A stretch of DNA of 6,441 bases from Euryarchaeota archaeon UBA538 (GCA_002499325.1 DALC01000101.1:9266-15706), one strand, 5' to 3'; shown: positions 1 through 5,574, counted from the stretch's first letter. The notes: generated by a model not told the origin, from the letters alone. Made by a program: numbers and translations.

Positions 1-133
1 AGAGAGAATCTCTAACCCATCCTCCAACAATCCAGGCCATACCTTTCTCGTTAAGTCTGCTAAGAACCATCTTGTCAGCACTGGACATAATCCCAAGCGC
101 ATGCTCGATCGACTCTCGCACCGACTCCTCCAT
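1..133 (-). CDS. cca: Class II CCA-adding enzyme / poly(A) polymerase-type nucleotidyltransferase, N-terminal fragment
   Basis: Only the first 44 codons are present; the gene runs off the left edge of the window. I start it at the ATG at 133-131, the first ATG in this frame; no strong ribosome binding site is visible, and downstream ATGs are possible. The fragment has an amphipathic helix and then 'GMAWIVGGWVRDS', which matches the glycine-rich GG-x-VRD nucleotide-binding motif at the N-terminus of class II tRNA nucleotidyltransferases. Family members add or repair the 3' CCA of tRNA using CTP and ATP, or polyadenylate RNA. The catalytic DxD motif lies beyond the edge, so CCA addition cannot be told from poly(A) polymerase activity. 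Classical archaeal CCA enzymes are class I and lack this GGxVRD signature, so the type is notable. It lies 56 nt downstream of the PIMT-like gene on the same strand, so the two may be co-transcribed. The family call is fairly sure; the exact substrate is not. Confidence 0.8.
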   Translation of the reverse strand, partial: MEESVRESIEHALGIMSSADKMVLSRLNEKGMAWIVGGWVRDSL

Positions 134-189
134 GTCACGCCGTATGGACTCGCAGACATCACTGCTTCGGACTGAATAAGCAATTTCAA

Positions 190-1218
190 CTAAGGAGTGA
201 AGTCGGCATGTCTTTTTCCGAAAAGTGGCTCTTCCAAATTTATGAGGCCTCCTCCCAAGTCGAATCCCAGAATGTTACTGAAAGTTGGCCATAGTTCATT
301 CAGCCATTCAGCCTCAGTAATCAGTAGCTCAATTACAGGGTGCTCAATAATTTCCTCTTCTGTGGAACTTTCAGTAATTTCAGGCAGTCCCGGTGGAAGT
401 CCCCTTAGTGACTCAACTAGTCTTTCCAGTCTCTGGACCTCCTCTGAATTTTCACCTAGGACAGAGGAAATTATCACCAGAGCATCCTCAAACTCATCTG
501 CAATGAACAGTGGATCAGGAAATCCTCTTTCAGACTCTCTGATATCCATGGGGCCGAATACCACCCCTCCCAAATCAGTTTCCAGCCAGGTGCCACCTTG
601 CCACTCCTTTTTCATAAGCCTCTGTTGAATCCTGCCTCCAAACGGGCCAAGGATAAACCCCCCTTCGTCGATAAGCAACTCAATAAAATTTGGAATTTCC
701 CTGATTGAGCCAGTAAAAAGAACCCTATCCACATCTCGATCCCATTTTGGATCTTCCAAGGCCTCCTTGCCCAAGACGCGTATTAAGCCACATTGGTCAC
801 GTCTCTCAAGTACGCTCGATGTGTATTCAGCAACTTCATCATGGGGCTCAATTATGGTGACCCTGCCTCCCTTCCCGCAGATTATGTCAATCAGTGTGGC
901 TAAATACCCCCCTTTAGATCCCATTAGAAGAACATGAAGATCATCATCCAGCTCTAGATGGTGGAGCATAGTGGCTATCATGTGTGGTGCGGAAATTGTC
1001 TTCGTTACCCCAGAATTCGTAACCAAAAAAGGAACAGGGTGATCGTGCCAGAAGTTTTCCAACGGAAAATCGGTGAAATCAGAAGGCTCCGTCTGAAGAA
1101 ACGCCTCAATAACCCCATTACTCATTGGAATGCCCGTTTTTTCGAGCATTTCAATCAGATCAGCTACTTCGGACACTGTTTCCCTCGGCACTCCTTTAGC
1201 CGCAGGCCATTTGAACAC
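190..1218 (-). CDS. Divergent protein-L-isoaspartate O-methyltransferase (PCMT/PIMT)-like protein with C-terminal extension
   Basis: The 342-residue product resembles PIMT, a cytosolic enzyme that uses S-adenosylmethionine to methylate isoaspartyl residues in damaged proteins. Visible family landmarks are 'GVPRETVSEV' near the N-terminus, 'KTISAPHMIATML' (residues 73-85), a Rossmann motif I region (95-110), an acidic strand end 'VTIIEPH' (120-126), and 'IPNFIELLIDEGGFILGPFGG' (175-195), equivalent to the family's IP..L..QL..GG.lv.P.G. Motif I reads VLLMGSKGGY where the family has VLEIGtGSGY, so the acidic residue after VL is replaced and activity is uncertain. Canonical PIMTs are about 210-220 residues; here about 115 extra residues follow, rich in Glu and with a Trp-containing helix. 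The open frame extends to 1329, but that would run antisense through tRNA-Val. I therefore chose the GTG at 1218-1216, preceded by GGGAG at 4-nt spacing. The fold is confident; repair activity is inferred. Confidence 0.78.
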   Translation of the reverse strand: MFKWPAAKGVPRETVSEVADLIEMLEKTGIPMSNGVIEAFLQTEPSDFTDFPLENFWHDHPVPFLVTNSGVTKTISAPHMIATMLHHLELDDDLHVLLMGSKGGYLATLIDIICGKGGRVTIIEPHDEVAEYTSSVLERRDQCGLIRVLGKEALEDPKWDRDVDRVLFTGSIREIPNFIELLIDEGGFILGPFGGRIQQRLMKKEWQGGTWLETDLGGVVFGPMDIRESERGFPDPLFIADEFEDALVIISSVLGENSEEVQRLERLVESLRGLPPGLPEITESSTEEEIIEHPVIELLITEAEWLNELWPTFSNILGFDLGGGLINLEEPLFGKRHADFTP

Positions 1219-1238
1219 AACGCTCCCACGACTGCTCA

Positions 1239-1311
1239 GGGTCCGTGGTCTAGGGGTTATGACGTTGCTCTTACAAAGCGAAGATCGCAGGTTCAATTCC
1301 TGCCGGACCCA
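1239..1311 (+). tRNA. tRNA-Val (anticodon UAC)
   Basis: A complete cloverleaf can be drawn. The acceptor GGGTCCG (1239-1245) pairs perfectly with CGGACCC (1304-1310), with discriminator A1311. The D arm is GTC/GAC (1248-1250 with 1261-1263). The anticodon stem TTGCT/AGCGA (1265-1269 with 1277-1281, one G-T pair) encloses loop CTTACAA, giving anticodon TAC at 1272-1274 and reading GUA (and probably other GUN) valine codons. The T arm GCAGG/CCTGC (1287-1291 with 1299-1303) closes loop TTCAATT. The variable loop is 5 nt. A genomically encoded CCA follows at 1312-1314, then an A-run and a T4 stretch (1319-1322) that could serve as a terminator. No intron is seen. Only 20 nt separate it from the divergent start of the PIMT-like gene. 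Confidence 0.97.
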
Positions 1312-1334
1312 CCAAAAATTTTCTATCATCTGTG

Positions 1335-1342
1335 TTTAGAAA
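1335..1342 (+). promoter_or_regulatory. Candidate archaeal TATA box for the pncC gene
   Basis: TTTAGAAA lies about 27-34 nt before the GTG at 1369, the spacing expected when a transcript starts at or very near the start codon (leaderless). A second AT-rich element, GAATATTCAATA (about 1356-1367), would instead suit a start at the GTG at 1390. Neither is decisive. Confidence 0.35.
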
Positions 1343-1368
1343 TTGTCACATTACTGAATATTCAATAA

Positions 1369-2079
1369 GTGACGGCGCCAGGGAGATACGTGGTCGAAGA
1401 GACAGCCGGACTCGCGTCTCGAGTAGCTAGAAGGCTCAGAAAGAGGGACTGGACAGTTTCTGTGGCAGAATCCTGTACAGGGGGCCTGGTCGCATCATTG
1501 ATTACGGATATATCAGGTGCTTCTGCATGGTTCAACCAAGGCTGGATCACATATTCTAACGAATCAAAGATGAGGGAACTGGGAGTGGAAAAGACTGCAT
1601 TCGATAGTGATGATGCTGGTGCTGTATCTCACGAAGTCGCAATTCAGATGGCACAGGGTGCCAAGTTCCAGTCCGATTCCAATGTCTCGATAGGCATCAC
1701 AGGAATAGCCGGCCCAGGTGGCTCGACTAGCAATAAGGAGGTAGGTAGAGTTCATGTTGCGGTGATTGCTGGAGATTACTTTCTATCTAGGAGAATGGAT
1801 TTCGGAGATAATGACAGATTGGATAACAAGAAATCTTTCGCGGCGTTCGCACTCAGGCTAACACTGGAGGCTCTAGATAGAGTTGATGAGAATGAAGCTG
1901 TGGTAGAAGAGGCGCTGAATAGAGACGCTTCCGAAGGGTCGTTCGACACATCCCAGTTGGACCCCTCATCTGAGGAGTGGGAAGGAAGCTTGGAATGGCA
2001 GAAAAGCCCCCGAACAGTTGCTGAGGACATCGGAAAGGTTGACTTAGCATCTCTGACTGATTGGGACTCTAAAGAGTAG
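1369..2079 (+). CDS. pncC: CinA C-terminal-type nicotinamide-nucleotide amidohydrolase (PncC) with acidic tail
   Basis: This 236-residue protein is a stand-alone version of the CinA C-terminal domain. Characterised members deamidate nicotinamide mononucleotide to nicotinate mononucleotide and ammonia in the pyridine nucleotide cycle. Diagnostic motifs are 'SVAESCTGGL' (31-40, holding the conserved Ser/Cys pair), 'ITYSNESK' (60-67), 'GAVSHEVAIQMA' (84-95) and 'GITGIAGPGGST' (109-120). The usual KPVG after the last motif is KEVG here. The domain ends near residue 170; bacterial PncC proteins are about 160 residues. The remaining 65 or so residues form an acidic, probably disordered tail (EE, DPSSEEWEG) that I do not recognise. 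The start could be the GTG at 1369 (with a TATA-like box upstream) or the in-frame GTG at 1390, preceded by GGGAG with 4-nt spacing; both keep the domain intact. The PolD small-subunit gene follows after 27 nt in the same direction, suggesting co-transcription. The family is secure; the NMN substrate is inferred from homology. Confidence 0.9.
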   Translation: MTAPGRYVVEETAGLASRVARRLRKRDWTVSVAESCTGGLVASLITDISGASAWFNQGWITYSNESKMRELGVEKTAFDSDDAGAVSHEVAIQMAQGAKFQSDSNVSIGITGIAGPGGSTSNKEVGRVHVAVIAGDYFLSRRMDFGDNDRLDNKKSFAAFALRLTLEALDRVDENEAVVEEALNRDASEGSFDTSQLDPSSEEWEGSLEWQKSPRTVAEDIGKVDLASLTDWDSKE

Positions 2080-2106
2080 TTTCAGCACTCTGTTAGCGAT
2101 ATCATC

Positions 2107-3756
2107 ATGAGGCGACCTTCTCTCTTGACTGACATGGTCTCTGATGATTGGCCTGCAAGACAGCGGATTTTAGCTTCTTCTGGAATCCTTGTTATGGGTA
2201 GAAAGTCACAGGAGCTAATACAGGAACTAGAAGATTTGCAACCTCTTATCCAAGCGGCTAGGGCGTCTGGGATAAAAATCCTAGATTCCAGAACAATTAG
2301 TGAATTACTCTCCATCACGGCACCTGCATCCGTTAGTCCAAATCTAGCAGAATCTACTATTACTCAACAAGTCACGCTACCAAATCCAAATAGTCACTCT
2401 TCCCTGGGAAGGACTGTAGCTCCATCGGAGGCTCTAGAACTGGCTCCCGCTCCACGTCCACACGGTCTTGAACATTTCAATTTGGCAGATTTTCCTATGC
2501 ACGCTACTGATGTAGACTCCGAGATCGAGATTCATTTCGATATTACCGGAAACTCTGTTACTGAAGGTAAGATGTCCGACATGAGGTCTTGCTTCACTGA
2601 TAGGCTGAAGAGAATCAGGTCAATGATGATCTCTGCAAACTCCCTCCCAAGGAGACCGACCCCCGCCTCGGAGGCATGGAGAAACCGTCAGAGACATTCC
2701 AGCAGGGACTATGAGGTTACAATGGTAGGACTTGCAACTGAAATGAGATGGGCTAAAAGCAAGAATTTGATGTTCGTTGTCGAGGATGAAACAGCACAAG
2801 TTAGATGCATCGTAAAGCCACCCTCGGAGGCTTCTGAGGTACATCCTGCTTTGGATGGACTAATGGATGATGATGTAGTTGGAGTGAGCGGATATTTCCT
2901 GGTAGGTGAAGGGGACCCAATTTTCTTTGTTCAGGAAATTCACCTCCCCCCTTTGGGCATGCATTCCAAGTCTATGGCCGGACAAGACCAAGCCGTGTCA
3001 GCCGCCTTCCTGTCCGATACACATGTCGGGAGCATGACATTCTTGGGGCCTCAGTGGGAGAAAATGATCACTTGGTTCAACAGTGATCCGTTAGCTCGAA
3101 CTATCAAGTATTTCGTACTGAGTGGAGATGGTGTTGATGGGGTTGGGATATATCCAGGTCAGGATAGACATCTATCAATCAAGGATCTTTTTCATCAGTA
3201 TTCTGAATTAGCGAGATTACTTGAAGCACTTCCAGATTGGGTGGACGTGATTATCCTGCCCGGAAACCACGATGCAGTAAGGCCAGCAGAACCCCAACCA
3301 GCCCTCGATCCAGAAGTCCAACAAGACTATTCTGATACAATCTTCGTAGGAAATCCGTGTGATTTCAGTCTCCACGGCGTGAGAGTCCTTTCGTATCATG
3401 GAAAGAGTATAGATGACTTTGTTGCAACACTGAGGTCTGTTTCATACTCTCAGCCAGAAAGAGCAATGCAGGCAATGCTGGAAAGGAGGCACCTAGCTCC
3501 TTCTTGGGGGGGCAAAACACCCCTTTCGCCAGAGCCAGAGGATAATTTAGTAATTTCAACAGTACCTGACATTTTTGTAACTGGACACGTACATGGGCAC
3601 TTTGTCGGTAATTACAAGGGAACAACAATGGTTCATAGTTCGACTTGGCAAAATCAAACCGACTTTCAGAGAATGTTGGGATTCCAACCAAAACCCTGCA
3701 TCCTAACTGTGGTTAATCTGCATACATTTGCGACCGCGTCTATTCCATTCGCCTAG
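2107..3756 (+). CDS. polB: DNA polymerase D (archaeal DNA polymerase II) small subunit, DP1
   Basis: At 549 residues this is a full-length DP1, the exonuclease subunit of the archaeal replicative polymerase PolD; it partners the large catalytic subunit DP2, which is not in this window. In order: a helical N-terminal domain (about 1-70), a low-complexity Pro/Ser/Thr linker (about 71-125), a helical stretch, an OB fold (about 202-282), and a calcineurin/Mre11-like phosphoesterase domain (about 297-549). All phosphoesterase motifs are present: SDTHVGS (303-309), SGDGVDGVGIYPGQ (339-352), PGNHDAVRPAEPQPAL (385-400), YHGKSIDDF (430-438) and GHVHGH (493-498). The predicted metal ligands Asp304, His306, Asp341, Asn387, His388, His431, His494 and His496 are therefore intact, so 3'-5' proofreading activity is likely, unlike the inactivated eukaryotic B subunits. 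The ATG start has no clear ribosome binding site. A run of seven G at 3506-3512 interrupts neither frame nor motifs. Its stop overlaps the convergent HAD gene. Very confident. Confidence 0.97.
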   Translation: MRRPSLLTDMVSDDWPARQRILASSGILVMGRKSQELIQELEDLQPLIQAARASGIKILDSRTISELLSITAPASVSPNLAESTITQQVTLPNPNSHSSLGRTVAPSEALELAPAPRPHGLEHFNLADFPMHATDVDSEIEIHFDITGNSVTEGKMSDMRSCFTDRLKRIRSMMISANSLPRRPTPASEAWRNRQRHSSRDYEVTMVGLATEMRWAKSKNLMFVVEDETAQVRCIVKPPSEASEVHPALDGLMDDDVVGVSGYFLVGEGDPIFFVQEIHLPPLGMHSKSMAGQDQAVSAAFLSDTHVGSMTFLGPQWEKMITWFNSDPLARTIKYFVLSGDGVDGVGIYPGQDRHLSIKDLFHQYSELARLLEALPDWVDVIILPGNHDAVRPAEPQPALDPEVQQDYSDTIFVGNPCDFSLHGVRVLSYHGKSIDDFVATLRSVSYSQPERAMQAMLERRHLAPSWGGKTPLSPEPEDNLVISTVPDIFVTGHVHGHFVGNYKGTTMVHSSTWQNQTDFQRMLGFQPKPCILTVVNLHTFATASIPFA

Positions 3757-4451
3757 TTAGCCTTAGGAAATTCTTCGCCATCAAATATGTGGGGCCATAT
3801 GTCCCTAAGGTCCTTACTTTCTACTACGGGCACTCCGGATTCTAAGAATGAACTCAACGCTCTTTTCCTGGCTGGATTGAAGCCAATAAATGAGGATTCG
3901 CCAATCTTCATCGATAAGTCAGTGCTTGAGTCCCCTACGGATACTATTCCACTGGTGTCAAATCCATTTATTCTCACAAGTTTATCTACCATCAATCCCT
4001 TATCATGAGAGTATACTCTAGTAGGAAGGCCCCTTTGCAGAAACCCGTCTTCATCCCACTCAAATCCATTAGCTGCCCAATCATCAACCCTCAGCATATT
4101 TGCAATCGCACCGACAAATAAGTCAACTCCTGATGATACTATAGCGACATAGATTCCTCTATTTTGAAGCTCTTCAACAACATCCCTGGCTCCTTTCATG
4201 AGACCAACTCCGCTGTAGCATTTCATAATGTCATCTCGATGTATATCAGATTTCACACTCTTCCACAGCCTGATATCATGCTCAACGAATTCCTCCTCAG
4301 TTATTTTCCCATCAAGAAACATCTCCAGGGTTTTTTTATGGGATCCATCCTCGGAATCAGTACCAAACTTTGTATGGATATTCTTCCAGGAGGATCCATT
4401 ATCAGCTAGTACACCATCGCAGTCAAAAACGACAGCCATTGTCCGTTTCAT
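3753..4451 (-). CDS. HAD-superfamily phosphatase, phosphoserine phosphatase (SerB)-like
   Basis: The 232-residue protein has all four HAD motifs. Motif I is VVFDCDGVLAD (7-17; nucleophile Asp10 and acid/base Asp12). Motif II is IVSSG (104-108). Motif III is the lysine in SHDKG (Lys151). Motif IV is GDSSTDLSM (173-181; Asp174 and Asp178). Between motifs I and II is a helical cap (about residues 18-95, beginning SSWKNIHTKFG), the C1-cap arrangement of the subclass IB group that includes phosphoserine phosphatase. The likely role is hydrolysis of a small phosphorylated metabolite in the cytosol, perhaps O-phosphoserine in serine synthesis. Substrate cannot be fixed from sequence, and motif IV differs from the usual GDGANDL of SerB. 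The ATG at 4451 lies about 24 nt from an AT-rich TATA-like element; Met5 (4439) is an alternative start. It converges on the DP1 gene, sharing a CTAG, and is divergent from the moaD-like gene. Confidence 0.85.
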   Translation of the reverse strand: MKRTMAVVFDCDGVLADNGSSWKNIHTKFGTDSEDGSHKKTLEMFLDGKITEEEFVEHDIRLWKSVKSDIHRDDIMKCYSGVGLMKGARDVVEELQNRGIYVAIVSSGVDLFVGAIANMLRVDDWAANGFEWDEDGFLQRGLPTRVYSHDKGLMVDKLVRINGFDTSGIVSVGDSSTDLSMKIGESSFIGFNPARKRALSSFLESGVPVVESKDLRDIWPHIFDGEEFPKAN

Positions 4452-4469
4452 GCTTACCCCAAGCGCTTC

Positions 4470-4480
4470 TTATTAATTTA
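4470..4480. promoter_or_regulatory. AT-rich TATA-like element in the divergent HAD / moaD intergenic region
   Basis: TTATTAATTTA lies in the 79-nt gap between two divergent genes. On the minus strand its centre is about 24 nt from the HAD ATG, fitting a leaderless transcript. On the plus strand it would place a start near position 4500, giving a leader of about 30 nt before the ATG at 4531. It may serve one or both directions. Confidence 0.45.
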
Positions 4481-4530
4481 CTATAGTTCTTAGTCGATGA
4501 ATTGATTGCTGAGAACCCGCTAAGGCATAC

Positions 4531-4800
4531 ATGGAAGCCCCCGCCCATCCAGGAGGCAGGGCAATTATTGTGAGAGTACTATTCTTTGGGCCTTTGGCTG
4601 AATCACTAGGTGAGAGGGAAGTTGATATCCCACTCTCTGTAGATACAAAATTAGCAGATCTAATTTCAAGATTAAATTTGGAAGAGCATACTTCCAAAGG
4701 TCTCAGAGTAGCTGTAGACGGAAGTATTTCTTCTAATTTTGACATCATTCTAGAAGACCATTCAGAAGTGGCCTTCCTCCCTCCAGTTTCAGGAGGTTAG
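4531..4800 (+). CDS. moaD: MoaD/ThiS-family ubiquitin-like sulfur carrier (SAMP-like)
   Basis: A small beta-grasp protein (89 residues from this start). It carries 'VRVLFFGPLAESLGEREVDI' (14-33), the usual first beta-strand and helix of MoaD, then 'VAFLPPVSGG' (80-89), the conserved C-terminal strand ending in the di-glycine. In this family the terminal Gly is adenylylated by an E1-like protein (MoeB/UbaA) and then thiocarboxylated. It supplies sulfur for molybdopterin synthesis or tRNA thiolation, or, in archaea, is conjugated to proteins as a SAMP. No MoaE or MoeB gene is nearby, so these roles cannot be separated. The ATG at 4531 gives a 13-residue N-terminal extension (MEAPAHPGGRAII). The in-frame GTG at 4570 fits the usual family N-terminus better and has AGGAGG at 4551-4556, but with a long 13-nt spacing. 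tatA follows after 28 nt. Confidence 0.88.
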   Translation: MEAPAHPGGRAIIVRVLFFGPLAESLGEREVDIPLSVDTKLADLISRLNLEEHTSKGLRVAVDGSISSNFDIILEDHSEVAFLPPVSGG

Positions 4801-4803
4801 CCA

Positions 4804-4810
4804 TTTTTTT
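4804..4810 (+). terminator. Oligo-T tract after moaD, possible archaeal terminator
   Basis: Seven consecutive T residues begin three bases after the moaD stop codon. Archaeal RNA polymerase terminates at such U-rich tracts without a hairpin. The same stretch, running into TTTTAT (to 4812), also lies 17-25 nt before the tatA ATG and could be part of its TATA region, so the role is ambiguous. Confidence 0.4.
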
Positions 4811-4828
4811 ATCCGAAGCATTGAACCG

Positions 4829-5065
4829 ATGTGGCCCCTACCAGTTACTGATACAATGGCATTAGGTACCGTGGAGATAGTCGCATTGGTCGTTTTTGGA
4901 GTACTAATTTTTGGAGTTGACAAGATTCCTAAACTAGCTAGAAATGTTGGTTTAGCAAAGGGGGAATACCAGAAGGCCGTCAGTGAAGTAACGACTCCAT
5001 CTAAAGCAGAACAGGACATGGACAGGGGCGGAATGACCGCAGAAGTAGATATGGAAAGTGAGTGA
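4829..5065 (+). CDS. tatA: Twin-arginine translocase protein TatA/TatE
   Basis: A 78-residue protein with the TatA layout. It has a short N-terminal segment, one membrane helix (about residues 12-29, 'GTVEIVALVVFGVLIFG'), the conserved Phe-Gly hinge (Phe28-Gly29), an amphipathic helix ('VDKIPKLARNVGLAKGEYQKAV', about 30-51) and a charged, disordered tail ending in MESE. The polar residue early in the membrane helix (Glu16) is typical. TatA oligomerises in the membrane with TatC to export folded proteins bearing twin-arginine signals. No tatC is present here. The ATG at 4829 is used; Met10 (4856) would give a more usual short N-terminus of MALGTVEIV. The gene follows the MoaD-like gene and ends exactly where the opposing nob1 gene ends. 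Tat systems often export molybdoenzymes, so the pairing is suggestive, but may be chance. Confidence 0.92.
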   Translation: MWPLPVTDTMALGTVEIVALVVFGVLIFGVDKIPKLARNVGLAKGEYQKAVSEVTTPSKAEQDMDRGGMTAEVDMESE

Positions 5066-5566
5066 TCATCTCTTGCGGAGCCTGAGGCTACTTCCACAGT
5101 CCACGCACTCTTCCGTCTCTCTCTTCTTATGACTGGGTTTCTCAGGAGAATCGAATAATTTTCCGCATCCAATACACCTCAATTCCCATTCCCAAGTCTC
5201 AGAAATACCTTCCATGACAACACCCCTCCATTCCATTTCTAGTCTCTCGGCCAGATTTTGCATCCTGTAGTCATCAGTAACCAGTACTGCTCCTTTGCTA
5301 TACGCCAGTGCAACCAAGCTCAAGTCAGTTTGAGAAATTCCAGCCATATCTCCCGTCTCAACAGCAATCTTGGACACTTCTAAAATGGAATCTCCACTGG
5401 GTTCTGAAATTATCAACCCTAAAGATTGGATGATTTGCGCTCTTGTAGGGGAAAACTTCTCCAGTTCCGTAATCTGTGAATTTACAATCATTGAGCCATT
5501 CAATTCAGACAAGGGCCAGGAAATTAGGGCCGGTGTATCTAGAACCGTGATATCGCCCATACTCAT
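5066..5566 (-). CDS. nob1: Nob1-like endoribonuclease: PIN domain plus zinc ribbon
   Basis: The 166-residue product matches archaeal Nob1, the endonuclease that cuts precursor 16S rRNA at its 3' end (site D) during late small-subunit maturation. The PIN domain (about 5-115) shows the acidic active-site residues: Asp10 in VLDTPALI, Glu34 in QITELEKF, Asp81 in ISQTDLSLVALAYSKG, and Asp98/Asp99 in VTDDYRMQNLA. The C-terminal zinc ribbon has Cys131-x2-Cys134 (RCIGCGKLF) and Cys154-x2-Cys157 (ECVDCGSSLRLRKR), ending in a basic tail suited to RNA binding. Length is typical of the archaeal family. The ATG at 5566 is preceded on its strand by GAGAGG (5575-5580) with an 8-nt gap, one of the few plausible ribosome binding sites here; Met3 is an alternative. 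It is divergent from the VTT membrane-protein gene and tail-to-tail with tatA, with no bases between the two stop codons. Confidence 0.93.
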   Translation of the reverse strand: MSMGDITVLDTPALISWPLSELNGSMIVNSQITELEKFSPTRAQIIQSLGLIISEPSGDSILEVSKIAVETGDMAGISQTDLSLVALAYSKGAVLVTDDYRMQNLAERLEMEWRGVVMEGISETWEWELRCIGCGKLFDSPEKPSHKKRETEECVDCGSSLRLRKR

Positions 5567-5574
5567 TCGTCACG

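Noticed and set aside
197..628. Plus-strand open frame of 143 codons, Ser-rich
   Set aside because: Antisense shadow of the PIMT-like C-terminal region; the serine richness comes from Glu-rich codons read backwards.
1219..1329. Longer N-terminus for the PIMT-like protein, starting at the ATG at 1329
   Set aside because: These codons are the antisense of tRNA-Val and its flank; the translated residues show no resemblance to the family.
958..1368. Plus-strand open frame of 136 codons
   Set aside because: It runs antisense to the PIMT-like gene and through tRNA-Val; composition and content show no protein features.
4331..4337. T7 run on the plus strand as a distant terminator for DP1
   Set aside because: It lies about 575 nt past the DP1 stop, inside the HAD gene, where it simply encodes Lys-Lys on the other strand.
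4789..5172. Minus-strand open frame of 127 codons overlapping tatA and nob1
   Set aside because: It overlaps two well-supported genes and lacks any recognisable motif.
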